A stretch of 64,000 nucleotides of DNA. It comes from Moniliella sp. 'wahieum'. Taxonomy: Eukaryota; Basidiomycota; Moniliellomycetes; Moniliellales; Moniliellaceae. Location: the NCBI GenBank assembly GCA_003971905.1, contig RSEE01000001.1:868001-932000 (forward strand), written 5' to 3'. Below the pieces are notes generated by a model that saw only the letters and a program-made list of their open reading frames with translations, searched no databases and had not been told where the DNA came from. A program made the translations under genes and the position numbers. This document shows, piece by piece, positions 44,446-56,362 of this stretch; the stretch's first letter is position 1; each line of letters begins with the position of its first letter.

Positions 44446-45697
44446 ATGGCGCTTGTATCGTATGCGTCGGACTCGGATCCAGATTCCAGCCCTGAAGATG
44501 AAGTCACTTCACACGGACTGTCTCTTCCGCCACCCAGCACCGTCCCCCGGCGTATGCCTGCACCGCTCAATGTGTCGACGCCCCAAGACGAGCGACCCAG
44601 TCCCGAACGTCGTTCTGCCCCACCGGAGCCAACCGAGGAAAGGGAGCGGAAGCGTCCGCGCCTGCAATTTGGTCCTGGAGCAGGTGGTGTACCGAAACAC
44701 TCTCTTTTTTCTCGCTCCCTCCGCCCAAGAATCCCTACCCCAAGGTCCACAAGCCTCTTGGGCCCCTCGACCCCTCGAGGACAAGGACAAGGACAAGGAG
44801 GAGGGGGATGAGGAGGAGATGCCACCGCCCGGAGTGGGCATCACTTCCTTTCGTGTCTCCTCTTCTCCCCCTGTTGATACCGAGCGGGCCAAAGGAAAAG
44901 ACAATTCGGCGTTCCGGGCAATGCTAGGGCTCAAAGCTTCTTCCTCCTCGGCCTCTCCTCCCGCTTCAGCTAAAAGCAGCAGCGGCATTGGGCTTCCGCC
45001 GCCCAAAGTCTACACGCGCACTTCTGTCTCGCTCGATTCTTCCCAATCGTACTCCGCTCGCTCTACTGCGTCAACGTCCCCTTCACCTGCGCCGTTTTCT
45101 TCGGACGTGCCCAGCCCAGCACGAGCCCGCTACGCATCCCGGCCCCGCTCAGCTGCTCCCTCCCCTTCTCCCTCCCTTGTCGCATCCATCCATCCTTTCT
45201 CGTCCAGACCCATGCTCTCCTCGGCTCCGGCCGTTGCGGGGGTGGACGAGTCGCCAGAAGCACTCGAGGCTCAGGCCGAGGCCGACGAGGCAGCCGCTCA
45301 GGCGGCCCAATACCACGCCATGGGATGGAAACCTAATCCGGACGGTACTTGGTACCCTGCTACTCCCGAGGCGATGGCGCAAGCGCAAGCGCATGCTCAA
45401 GCGTCCGAATCAGCCGGTGCCCCAAAGGTCGGGGGCAAGGCTCGCCGAGCTGCCGAGATGCAGATGGCATTACCCGATGTATCCCAAATGGTCTCTGTTG
45501 ATGCCCGGGAGGTGGCGGCTTCAACACCAGACAACCCAACAGCTGTCCGCCGAGGGGGGTTGGCTGGAAGTGTGGCGATGGCGGTAGGCAAGCGCCGAGG
45601 GCAGCTGTCTGCGCTGGTCGGGATCGCGCGGGAAAAGAAAGAAGAAGAACAGCAGGCCTTTGCTCAGCAGCACAATAGCCATGCTGGTCGGTTGTAA
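44446..45697 (+). CDS. PRCC-like nuclear protein
   Basis: The start ATG at 44446 gives MALVSYASDSDPDSSPED, the usual L-x-Y-x-S-D-S-D opening of PRCC-type proteins. A Pro/Ser-rich stretch with ERERKRPRLQF follows, then, after one lost base, the SLFSxLPPPKNPYPKVHKPLG element; another lost base restores an acidic region DKDKDKEEGDEEEMPPP. The rest is Ser/Pro/Ala-rich, with a single ordered block DGTWYPATPEAMAQAQAHAQ. The C-terminal helical part AVGKRRGQLSALVGIAREKKEEEQ corresponds to the conserved end of PRCC proteins, which bind MAD2B in animals and are linked to splicing factors. Length is about 410 residues; no intron is seen. The identity rests on the two ends and the LPPPKNP motif and is moderately secure. 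Confidence 0.6.
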
Positions 45698-46702
45698 GAA
45701 GGACGTTTCCCCCTCTCCATCACGTCCCCAATCCTTCTAATGCCATTAACAGTGGGTTGTGCATCATTTCCTTTTGTTCGGCATCATGGTTCGAGTTGAG
45801 CGTTTTAGAAGATAGCCAAAGTCTTACCCCCATGCCCCTGTCCCCATACCTCACGCTTGTGGATAGGTATATGGCAGCCCCAGTGGGGCTGATGCGTGAG
45901 TGGACATTGATAGGGGACAAGCTTCTCACTGTAGTGTAATGTGCACCCCGGAGTAGCCACATCCGTTCGACGCCGTCAAAGGACCTACGCCGGCCCTCTT
46001 CTGTCGTGTGTCAATCACTCTCACATGCGAGTTGCCAGAAATTGCCAGATTCAGCAAACTACTACCATATGGTGTGTGCACGGCGTTGGCTATGCTTTTC
46101 TGAACATGCGCTTCCCAGGCAGTAGTGTTGGCTTGGCGCTTATGCCTACCGCGCGTATGCGCGTGCTTTGGCAACGGCGTCGTTGTCTATGCCATGATCA
46201 TGTGCAAGACACCCGAGCACATTGTGGCTATGTACTGGTGCGTACGGGTACGCTGGTGCTCGATGAGCGTAGCTTCGTTAAATGACGGGGATGGCTTGGG
46301 GGCAGTGCGGCGTCATGTGGCGCAGGCTATCAAATTGTCCGGGAGGTGTTGCCCTGTGCGGCTGCCCAGACGCTGCAGTGTTGGGCTCGTGCAGTGGCGC
46401 AGCTCCTGACGCTCCCTTGATTCACCGGCTACCGCTGCCCGCATCCCCCTCCCGGTCCTCTCCACCACCGTGCCTCGCCTCTGCATGCCTCCTGCTCACA
46501 CCGACTCTCCGCCACCCCCAAGCTCTGCTGCTGGCCGCTTTGCCGGCGCTGCCTTCTCTGGCTGCGCAGCCGCAGCCCTAGCCCTGCTCCACCCGCTCCG
46601 CGCGGCGTGCCCACCCACCACGCCACTCCCTCAGCACCTCGTCTCTACTGCCGGTCTCGGGCATCCATCACCCCCATTCCCCTGATCCAGACGAGCAGCC
46701 AC
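45698..46702. other. Intergenic stretch, no gene seen
   Basis: About 1 kb holding the 3' flank of the PRCC-like gene and the DMA1 promoter. The last 200 bp are rich in Pro/Ala-coding GC sequence and could contain an earlier DMA1 start. Confidence 0.5.
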
Positions 46703-48736
46703 ATGGGCCCCGTCCAGAACCCAGCCCCTGCAGCGCCACCCAGCCCCAACACGAGTCGTCATCCAAGCCAATGCAAACCGACGGAACAGCCCAAGAGCGG
46801 GCCGCATCCCTGCCCTCAACGCCTCGAGGACGCACTTGCATCCCGCCACTAGTAGTTCCGAGGTTCACCCCGGACCGAGTGAAGCGAATGCGTACAGACT
46901 TTTCTCTTCCGTCTTTCACCCGTTCTCAAGCAGGGAGCCGAGCACAGCAGCCCCGGGGCCCAGTTCCGGCTCGGTCCGATCCAGATCACCTCGCATTGAG
47001 GGTGTGGAGTTCCCCAGCGGTGATCGTGGGGAATCCCATCCGACCCGGAAAAGTAGGACGCTTCATGGACTTGGGATCGGCCATACCTTTGCTGCGGTAT
47101 TTGGTCGGCGCAACTCGGACCATGCCAATGCCGCCCGCTCTGCTACCCCATCCGCCTTGTCGCAGAGGACATCAATAACTGCACCTGAACCCGCACCCGT
47201 GGGATCCAACCAAGGCCTTCATCCCACACATTCTATCCGCCTTGTTCCTCAGATTGACTTGCAGTGGGACACTCCCACTTTCTTCGAGCCAGTTGAACGC
47301 CACGTCGAGCAGAACGGCGAAGCATTGCGAATTGGTCGCTTTACCGATCATTCTCCTTGGCCGCCAGAGGATGCTTCGGAGGGAAACGCCGAGGCGACAG
47401 ATGATGCTCCCGTTGTCGAATCAGCTCTGGGAGGCGAGAGGCCAGCAACTGCATCTCCTTCCCTCCCCATCGCAGACCAAATCGGGAAATTCAGACACAA
47501 GAAACACCTCAAGGGGGGTGCCATTCCTAACGTCAACGGGGGGTCCCGACCATATAGAGGCCAACAAGGTCGCATTTCTCGCCAAGGTCGTTTCGCGCCA
47601 CCATTGCGAGATTTGGTGTACTACTGACGAACCAACACAGGCGCCCTTGTCGCGAGCGGTATCCGTGCCGTTGCCGTCACTTCCTCGCCATCCGACTCAA
47701 GAGTCAATGTCGCTGGACGACTCTGCCGCGATCCAGAGGGGTGACACAGAATTGAGCTCGAGCGGAACCTCCAAGCCGGCGCTCAGATGGTGGATTCGGG
47801 ATACTGGAAGCACTGCGGGAACCTTTTTGAATAGCCTCCGCCTTGCGCCCCAGGGCGTGACAAGCAAGCCCATTCAAATGAAGGAAGGGGATACTCTCCA
47901 ACTTGGCGTCGATTATAGGAGGGGCACAGACCAGCTGTGCCAAGCAATTCGGATGCGCGTCGAACTTCACCCGCCTCCTGATCCCACCAAGACGGCCTAT
48001 TTCTGTCATGTCCAGCAGCAGCTGGCTACAATTCGCAAAGGCCCCTCTATAACAGTGGGAAACCAAGTTGCGCCCGAAACGCCTGGCGTCTTGGGCGAGT
48101 GTTGCATTTGTGCGTCTTTATTCATGGTGTTTCTCCTAAGTGTGTGTATTATGATGCTGACTCTGTGCATCTGGGTCCCCCACAGGTCTTAACAAAACGG
48201 CGGTTGCACAAGCCTTACTCATTGCGCCCTGTAGACATGTGTTCCACTACAAGTGTCTTCGCCCTCTTTTGATGCGGACCTACCCGATGTTCAACTGTCC
48301 CTATTGTCGCGCCACGTCCGATTTGGAAGACGAAGAAGACATTCCCTACAACCCGCCTAGTATTCCATCTTCTTCGTCCATGCCACCTCCATCGTCTATT
48401 CTCCAACCAAATGTTGGGCCCGCCAAACCCTCAACCGCCACTCCTGTACCGTTGGGCATGATGCTGGACCAGCTTCCATCAAACCCTCATTTAGCATTGG
48501 ACCAGATGATTGAGGAACGAGCACCCACCCTCACTCCTGACGCTTCCACCCCCATACCTGCATTTTCCTCTGACTATCATGAGGTTCGTGAGTCGCAGCA
48601 GCATGATGGGGACCACAATGCGCTCACTCCTTACGACTCACCTACCGACGATCCCTCGCACTTACTGGGCCTGGAGCTACTAGACTTTTCTTGGCCTCCT
48701 AACTCCCTTGAGCTGGGAAGGTCGCTCTCTCTATGA
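46703..48736 (+). CDS. DMA1: FHA-RING ubiquitin ligase, Dma1/Chfr type
   Basis: Dma proteins are E3 ligases that read phospho-threonine through an FHA domain and act in spindle-position and septation checkpoints. After about 150 disordered Ser/Pro-rich residues, the FHA domain starts at HSIRLVPQIDLQWDTPTFFE and includes LRIGRFTD, KVVSRHHCEIW and WWIRDTGSTAGTFLNS; the FHA core residues G-R, S-R-H and the S-T-x-GT-x-N loop are all present. A RING domain follows: ECCICLN, PCRHVFHYKCLRPLL, FNCPYC. A 76-bp intron (48110-48185, GTGCGT to CAG) falls inside the first RING CxxC-L element and its removal restores CICLNKT. The C-terminus is Pro/Ser-rich. Frame breaks near 46790 and 46830 each step the frame like one lost base, and one more occurs near 47560. 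The FHA-RING order and spacing fit Dma1 rather than other RING proteins. Confidence 0.93.
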
Positions 48737-50659
48737 AAACAACGCCCGCGTTGTGTCCATCACAGTCACGACCCCGACCCTCGCCCCTTCGTTTTCTATT
48801 TACGACTCCCGTGACAACTACGGCTTGTACTTGTATATGTTCTCGCCAGTGGCACTTCGACTCGGCAGTTTCATCCCAATGTGGATGTCTGCTCTCCCTG
48901 CTTGACCCATTGTCGTAATGACAACGCGTATTAATTGCCCCAAGGGGGTTGTACTTTCCCTCTCCCCGTTGGGGCATACGCGCGTTGTTTCGAACTTTTG
49001 ACACCATAACGTTCTGTCCTCTCGGTCCAATAACCTACTCTAGTTTGAAGACGTGGATGTGGTCGTCTTTTCGTACTCTAGCGCCCCATTCTCGATAGGC
49101 AAGAGCATACTAGGCCACCTGGTTAGGATGAGTACTAGTAGCCCTCATTGTTGGAGCAAGCGCAACCCAAGCCTCTGCCGCCTCAACTGCAATCAAGAAT
49201 GCAATGACGAAAGAGTTGCTCGCGATCTATTGTGACCCATATTCTAAACAGAAAACGGACCGTCTTGCCAGTGATAAGTAAAGTAGTATTGGGGTGCTGG
49301 TCCGTCTCTGGCCATGCGCACGCCGATCTTCGAATGAGAAATGTTTACCCCGCTTGGCCTACGTCGTCCTTTCCCCCTCTGGGCTACGTCGTACGCTTTC
49401 CCTAGGTATTTGGGGAGCGAGACTCAAATGGGAGGCATGGAAGACGTTACCAGTCGACATAGAAACCGAATGTGGAATCAGGCAAGCCCAGCCACCAGCC
49501 CGAGGGGGAAGACGAGGTGGAAGCGTGTGCGAGCGAAGTGGCTATTGGTTGCAACGCCGCGGCCGGGGTGGGGTCGGTAGGGGGAAACCCAGCCAGGTCG
49601 GGGAAGGGTCTCGAAGAGCGTAGTCCACGACCATCGGATGCCGTGGGAGATCCAACAGGCACACACCCGGGGCACATCGCTGGCCAGCGCCGCAGCGGCA
49701 GCCGCCTGCGGCGGCAGGGCTGGACTGCCTAGCTCAAACCCGCTGCGCCAGTAGCAGGTCGAAGCGAAGACGCTGACCAGGATCGCCGAGCAGTACATGC
49801 ACGGCCGTGTCTGGAGACAATAGGAGGCGAGGAAGAGCGCAAGGGTGAGGGGTGACAGACCCGGTAGCGGGAGGAGAAAGATGGGCATAAACCATCTCTG
49901 TGGAGGCGGGAGCGGGAGGAAGAAGGCATGAGAAGATCAGCTGTGGAAGGGGGGGCGGTACAACCGCGGCGTGTGGGTGGACATACTAGGCAATACATCG
50001 TGCTGGGCGTACACCCGCGTGCAGAAAGCGTGGCGGCAGCAGTGGCGGTGGAGGCGGGTGTGCCGATGCTGATGCGACGGCTCACACGCGCAGGCAGCCA
50101 CTTGGGCGTTGAAAGTTGAAGGTCCCAGTTGAACGTTCAGTTTGGCCCGTGGCCTCAACGACGGCTGGAAGACGATGGATGACGCGTGGCGTTGAGGGTG
50201 GCAATGCATGACGCTGCACGTGACACGCTGTCGCTTAGGCGCTCAAAGATTCAACGAGAGAGACGGGGGGTGGGAGACACGACACGCGCGGCGCCGCTGC
50301 CTGGCCCCGACGGGGGGACCAGCACCCAGGACAGCCGAGCACCGCCTCAGAACGGGCTTTGGCGCAGCCAGCCGTGCCGCGGAGCCCCTTGGCCTGGTTC
50401 GGCCGCCGTGTCTGCGCGGGGTTCAGCGGTGGGGTGGGGACACGCCACCAGCTATAGTTATCGATTATCGAGGTAGTCGCAGTCCCACAGGCCGCGGCAG
50501 TGCTGCGACGCACATCCTCAATCATTTATCATCCGCTGCTGCGTGTTTGTCAGGCACGGATGGCCATCTCGGGACGCACATTTTGATTCAAAACCCCCCG
50601 CCCACCTCCGACCCGGCATTCTGTTCCCCCTCATCGCCACCACCTCCCCATCTCCTCCC
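48737..50659. other. Intergenic stretch, no secure gene
   Basis: About 1.9 kb. On the minus strand a 136-codon frame (49478-49888) starts with two hydrophobic segments (PLTLALFLASYCL) and could be part of a small membrane protein, but no exon partner or family is found. GTTGAA-type heptamers and a TGACGCG word occur at 50109-50185 upstream of the P450 gene. Confidence 0.5.
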
Positions 50660-52599
50660 ATGTCCAACAGCATCTTCTCAGCAGCCCCCTCCATCCCCTT
50701 CCCCCTTCCCTCCACGCCCTCCAAGCCTTCGGTGCCATCTGCATCGCAGCTGTGGCACTGGTCCCCGCCGTCCTGGGGCTCATTGTTTTGCGCTATGTGG
50801 CCATCACCCTCTTTAATCTTCTGACCGATTACTTTGCCCTGGGAAGATATGGCAACTTGCCCCGCCCGCAGCACAAGGGAACGTGGGTAGACATGCTTCG
50901 CGGCGACCTGCCACGCATCATTGCCGAGCCCCGGCCAAGGCGCACAGCGACTTTGCCCAAGAGGCCGGTACGCCAGTCTTGGTCTATCGTCTGCTCTTTT
51001 GGGCACCCCGTCTGCTGCTGGCCGACGCACATGCGACCCTTACATCCTCAGTGCACAGCAGTCCTATTCCTTCCCCAAGCCACAGAGGGCCCGTGAGCAC
51101 CTCTCTCGCAGTCTGGGTGATGGCTTGTTGGTTGTCGAAGGTGCGTGTTCGGGCGTGACTCCTGCGTGCTATTGAGAGATGCTTCTGACGCCCGCTTCCT
51201 TTCCTGATAGGCGACGTGCACAAGAACCAGCGTAAGATCCTCCAGCCTGCATTCAACACCTCGGCCATCCGCGAGCTGATGCCCTCGTTTGCTTGGCATG
51301 CACGACGCCTGGTTGATCGTCGGTCAAAGGGTTGATGCCTGCCAAGGCCCGAGCGACAAGGCCCGCTTCTTGGGACAAACCGACGAGGGAAGTAAGGTCA
51401 GTGAGGCAGGTGCGCCTGTGTTGGATGTGAGCCTGGTTGGGCCGGTGCACACTCGACGTCATCGGAGATACAGGGTTCGATTGGTCGTTTGACTCGATTC
51501 TCGAGGGCGACCCGAATGAGGCACAGACGGAGCGACGTAAGGTGGACGCCATGTCATCCGCTCTCCAGTCTATCTTCGTGCCCTTTCGCCCCAACTTCTG
51601 GGAGATTGCCTTACTCGTCATCCGTTCTCAGCCTGGCCTGGGATTCCTGAAACACTTGCGTCTGCCCTTTGAAGCACAGCAGGATCGCGGCCGGGCTATG
51701 ATCCAAGATTTGGCGATGGATGTTCTTAACACGAAGCGTCAACAGATCCTTCCGACCTCGCCAACGACACCAAGCCCAGCCTAAAGAAGTCGGACTGGGA
51801 AGATGGTATTCCCGCGAGGGGGGAAAGACCTTCTGTTCCTCATGATGCGCAGCAACATGAGTAGCGACCTGGCAGAATCAGAGCGTTTGACCGACGCTGA
51901 ACTCTTGGGGCAACTTACCACACTGCTCATTGCTGGCCACGAGACGACCAGCACCTTGCTCAGCTGGACTTTATATTGCCTCGCCCACAATCCCCATGAA
52001 CAGGCGAGGCTGCGGAAGGAGCTCTTGCAATTTTCCGAAGAATCTGGGCGGGACACACTTTCGTACGACGACCTGGCAGCATTGCCCTTCTTGGACGCTG
52101 TCATCAAGGAGACGCTTCGGATGAGGAGCCCCGTCCCTGCCACGATGCGAACGGCGTTGCACGATGCTGTCATTCCCCTCTCTCGCCCGTACCCCAGCCG
52201 CGACGGCAAGGGAACGGTCGATCACGTTCTAGTCAAGAAGGGGGAGGAGATTTTCTCCCGCTCTTGGTCATCAACACGTCCGAGGAGCTCTGGGGACCCG
52301 ATGCTACTAGTTTCCGTCCGGAACGGTGGTTTGACGTCCCCGCCGCCGCCAAAGCATCCGGCATGCCGCTCCACCTTATGTCGTTCATCTCCGGTCCACG
52401 TGGGTGCATCGGTAACCGATTTGCCCTGGCCGAGGCGAAGGCAATTCTCTTCGCTCTTATCATGGCCTTTGAGTTTTCCCCGGTAGACGGGTGGGAAGTT
52501 GAACCGAGGCAATCGATTGTCATGCGTTTCCGGATCAAGGGCCAGGAGAAAGCGGGCACTCAGATGCCTTTGCGGATCCGGCGTGTGGCGCAACACTAA
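50660..52599 (+). CDS. Cytochrome P450 monooxygenase
   Basis: This is a microsomal haem monooxygenase; the substrate is unknown. From the ATG at 50660: a Ser/Pro N-terminus, then, after one lost base, a transmembrane anchor FGAICIAAVALVPAVLGLIV. A 70-bp intron (51141-51210, GTGCGT to TAG) separates LLVVEG from DVHKNQRKILQPAFN, the helix C region (family H/W-x-R-x-R). The I-helix oxygen-binding motif is AGHETTST, the K-helix ExxR is ETLRM, the PERF-like motif is FRPERWF, and the haem loop is FISGPRGCIGNRFALAE with the ligand cysteine in place. The ending FEFSPVDGWEVEP is typical of class II fungal P450s. About six frame breaks interrupt the 50900-52260 part; the last third is unbroken. The long linear-substrate families (CYP4/CYP5-like clans) show this pattern, but I do not assign a family. 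Confidence 0.92.
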
Positions 52600-52794
52600 A
52601 AACGATTCCTTTTCCTATCGGGTCTCTTGTATCCAGACCGACTCTTTTTACCGCACCTGTTCAACCCCCTCATTCTTGTTTCTTGAGAAGCTCAAGGTGT
52701 GTGTGTGTGATTTCTATGGGGTGAAAGCCAATGACGAACAGGACAATAAATACTACATATCCGAGAGGGCATGGAAAGTACACTTTATTAGGAT

Positions 52795-53861
52795 CTAGCG
52801 AGTTGACGATCCTCCAAAACCGACCTGAACCGACGGTCCTGGCGATGGGGAACGAGGTCGACTGGGTTGATGGTGGGGGCCGATCGGCGCCATGGGTGCG
52901 TCGGTACCAATCGTTATCATGACGACCAAAGGGGCTGTTCCCGCGGTTAAACCCGTCACGCCAGCCCCGGTTATAGTCTTCCCAGGGACGAGGACGGTTG
53001 AGGTCATCAACCCCGCCGTAGATAGGTGCAGGCCCGGAAGGTGAGGGCGGGGCCATGAACCAACGCCAAAACCGTTGGGCTAGCGTGAGTCCCACCGCAC
53101 CTGCTCCTACCCCTGTCGCGAAGGCCGCGCCCCTTCCTCCTCAGACCAGCTCCAAGCCCACGCCCTCCTTCGGGCGTTTGGCCGGCAGATTTGGTATCTC
53201 TAGGTGTGTACGGAGGCGGGGGTGCACCTGGCCCCGGATCCGGGCCAGGGTCTCCATCCCCACCACTGCCGCCTCCACCGCCTCCGCCTCCATTGGGAGG
53301 GTAGCCTGAAAGAGGAGGTTGAGCATATCGAGCTCCAAACCAGCTCCGCAATAGACTCCGTAGCATGACGAGAAGGACAAAGACAAAGAAGGCGAAAAAG
53401 ATGACCGTCATGATCGTCCCGGCTGCAACGAAGACGTCAGTATTCCAAACCTTACAGGGAACGGATCCAATACGCACCAGGATCTGAGCTGCCCTCATCA
53501 GGACGCTCTGGGCCATGGCTTGGGAGCAGGCGGTACGTCAAGCCACAGGAGCCGCGTAGGACATAAGGGTCCCCCGGGCGGGCGAACCCTTCACAGGAAA
53601 CTTGTACCCGTCCCAGACGGACCGAAGACGGAAGGTTGGCTTCACACCGCCAGGTAGGCATCTGGCCCGAATCGTTCGGATCGACATTGGCGCACTGAAT
53701 CACGTCTGGTGCATAGCGGCTACACAACGAGCCCCTCCCTTGACGCTGGGCTCGGTGCAGGTCAGCTGGGCCACGGGGTCGCTGCGGCGTGACTCCGTCC
53801 ACTCGCCCGCATAAAACGTGAGCTGCCGCACCAATGACAGGAGCACACGCGAGTCGTCCAT
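52795..53861 (-). CDS. SARAF-like regulator of store-operated Ca entry
   Basis: SARAF is an ER membrane protein that in animals slows store-operated calcium entry by acting on STIM1. The N-terminal part reads RVLLSLVRQLTFYAGEWTES, then DVIQCANVD, WRCEANLPSSVRLGRVQVSCEG and the family signature GDPYVLRGSCGLTYRL. After a 55-bp intron (53423-53477, GTGCGT to CAG) comes one transmembrane helix (IFFAFFVFVLLVMLRSLL). A Gly-rich cytosolic tail follows, with PPPPYTP, a WxxGF-like WRDGFNRG region, and the common ending VGSGGFGGSSTR. The signal peptide expected before RVLLS is not clean: the sequence upstream of the ATG at 53861 is out of frame, so the true start may be a little further right, to about 53905. 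Frame breaks occur near 53790, 53760, 53200, 53080 and 52830. Confidence 0.85.
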
Positions 53862-54447
53862 CGCTCAAAGAGGTGGTGGTAGAGGACAAAAAGATGGCCA
53901 CATCTACGCGGCGCAGTTAAGTATTCCAACTAAGTATTGGGACCTCGTTGGCCCGCCACCTGAACCAGGGGGTCAGGCCGGTCAGGTGACCTCACCGGTG
54001 AAATTTGAGAGGGCAGTGCTAGGGCTCACCTGTACGGCCCTCAAGTTGATCGGTGACGTGTGACATGTGACGGTCAGCCAGACGGGAGAGTTCCGTTCGC
54101 AGGCTGCGAACCCCCTGTTCGCTCCATCTCTCTTCTCTCTCTCCTGTCTCCGTTTCTTCAGAGTGCTTGAAGACTTGTGGCTCACCACGTTGCCTTGAAG
54201 CCTCGTCTGATGGGTGTTCTGTGTATCATGACCAGCTGTGTGATGGTTGCTCCAAGTCGTTTTGGTTCAAGACGAGTCGACAAGCCAAAAAAATGGTTCA
54301 TGCACAGAAGGAAGAAGTACAAAGAGATATAAAGATCAAACGGGATATACAGGGCATCGCAAGGTGATCCTACCAGTACATACACACGGACTCCTCCATG
54401 CCAGTAAAGGAGTGATCACTGCAGATTCGAGGAGCAGACGTCATGCA
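53862..54447. other. Intergenic stretch
   Basis: About 590 bp with the SARAF promoter and probable 5' end. The direct repeat AAGTATT occurs twice, 13 bp apart, at 53920-53940. No other gene is seen. Confidence 0.45.
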
Positions 54448-56362
54448 TCATGACTCCGCAGCAGCTTCGGACTCAATGTCCGCATCAGCAGAACCGCCTC
54501 CACTGGGATGTGAATAAGAACAAGGCGAAAGGCGTCCGCGGGAGCGGCCCCGCTGGGAACAACCATCGTCGGCGCAGGTTCGACTGCCGCAAGCAGCGCA
54601 TTCTCGTCCTCCCCCAGTTCCGTCTCATCGGCACTATCCCTTCCTCGGTAGGGCACGATACATCAGTGCCAGGTCCGGAGGCAGTTGGCTGCTGCGACTT
54701 TGACGGGAGAAAGCGAGCCCAAAACGATGGCCAGGTTGCCCTGTTGCCCGAAGTCTCTTGTACAGCAGTGTTGCGCTCGCCTGAAGCATCTGACTGAGAA
54801 GCCGAGTTGGGGGGGGGAGGAAACTTGGGGTTGGGCCAAAGTTAGGCCAGCACCTTGCGGGCTGGGGGGATTGCTGCAATAGGGAGGTGGGCTTGGAGGT
54901 GGGCTAGATTGACTTGTTGGTTGAGGAGCCTCCCGTTCATCCCCGGCGGGTGGCATAGGCGCGCCCCCAGGCTGAACTGAGGACGAAACAGGCCTTGGAC
55001 AGAGAGACGAAGTAATGGGCGGGGGCGAATTGGGTGAGCTGCTGAGGTCAAGTTGCAGTGGCGCTGGAGGAGGAATCCTTCGGATGCGTGGTACTAAATC
55101 AGGTGGAGCAAGGTGCGCCACGTCAAAAGAAGGAGGCGGAGGGCCCGACTCTTCTTGTGTTACTGGCATATCGGGAATACGCCCGCAAATCCAGACCATA
55201 CTCTGGGAGTAGTCTGTGAAGAGAGGAACCCACACCATGATCATCCAGCTCTGGAACAGCAGATCCACCCCGCCGCAAGCAAGATCGAGCCCCGGATAGC
55301 ACCATAGGGGGGTGGGGGGGGCAATGTCCCCATCATGGGGGCGAATCCGAGCCGGCGCACGTTAGCTTCAATAAAGAGGAAGCCAGCTTGGCCAAAGTTA
55401 ATGTGAATCTCGGCAGGTCCATTGGCAGCGATGGTAGGGAAAAATTGGCCCACGATAGGCCACAAAAGGCATCGCGCAAACGCCGACCGTTTCGAGTAAA
55501 GAAAACGTGCCCCCCACGCGGGTGGAACCCAACACCAATCACGTCGCCTTGAGAATAGGTTGGGCCATACGATGTTTGTTCCAAGGGTGGTTGTGGCACT
55601 TTGTTCCATCGGAAAAGTATCCGACCGATAGGCGCTGGAAACCGGGAAACGGAAGTGAGGGTAAGGCTTAGGAGCGAGGCCGACGGCAACTTGGTCTGGG
55701 GCGGCAGATCAAACATCTTGACTTCGAAGTAGTAAACACTGTTCATTCGGGGCACCGGCAAGTTCGACTGCACGCATGCCGCCCCTCCCTCTTGCAGTGC
55801 CATACCCACTCCGTCCGGGAGAAAGCTGAGCTCGGTCCGTGCCGAGACAAGAATGGAAGGATTGTCTTCATAATTGGGCTCAACGACCAAGCTGCTACCC
55901 CCTTTTCTTGGATACTTACCGACTGGCTCGAGGTAATTTCAGTAGGGACCGATCCCAAGGGATGCTCGGTGGCCCAAACTTTGGCCCGCATGTACCCCTC
56001 GGCGGTTGCAGATTGGTTGTTGGCGACGAGCCCCTGAATATAAGCCGACTCGCGGCACGCCAAACCTTGTCCCACCTCATCATCGTGTTGTACGTCGACC
56101 AAAATTCGTCATCGCCAAGTGGATCGAGTCAGACCGACGAAAAAGGGAAACAGTGATGGTGAAGAGGAGAAGGATGAAAAGAGCGTGCCAAACAAGATGA
56201 GCAAGGTTAAAAGCGAACAAAGGGATCATGCTCGGGAATCATCCCCCCAGGGGGGGACATCCCAGTCATCTCCAGCTGGCGCTGCGGCAGCGCTAGAGGG
56301 AGCGGCGCTGACGTGCTAGAGCGATGAATGAAAAGAGCCAACGCTGAGCCTGGGCAGCCCAT
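54448..56362 (-). CDS. SPRY-domain Rsp5 adaptor, Ssh4/Ear1 type
   Basis: Ssh4 and Ear1 are endosomal or vacuolar membrane adaptors that bring the ligase Rsp5 to transporters for degradation. From the ATG at 56362: a short lumenal part with DDWDVPPWGDD, a transmembrane stretch near 56190 (e.g. ALFILLLFTITVSLF), then the typical block SVSIQEKGVAAW and NYEDNPSILVSARTELSF. The SPRY domain continues with MALQEGGAACVQSNLPVPRMNSVYYFEVKM (in part), YGPTYSQGDVIGVGFHPRGGHVFFTRNG and EIHINFGQAGFLFIEANVRRLG. The tail is Pro/Ser-rich with PPPY and ends with the acidic DADIESEAAAES at the TGA 54448-54450. The PPxY supports Rsp5 binding. Many single-base breaks occur; the last two near 54640 and 54490 step the frame as lost bases would. 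Confidence 0.85.

Noticed and set aside
49478-49888. Minus-strand 136-codon frame with two hydrophobic segments
   Set aside because: Possible small membrane protein, but no start context, splice partner or family; left in the intergenic note only.
55880-55930. Intron at GTAAGT in the Ssh4-like gene
   Set aside because: The sequence across the GTAAGT encodes SVSIQEKGVAAW, a conserved block of the family, so it is exon.
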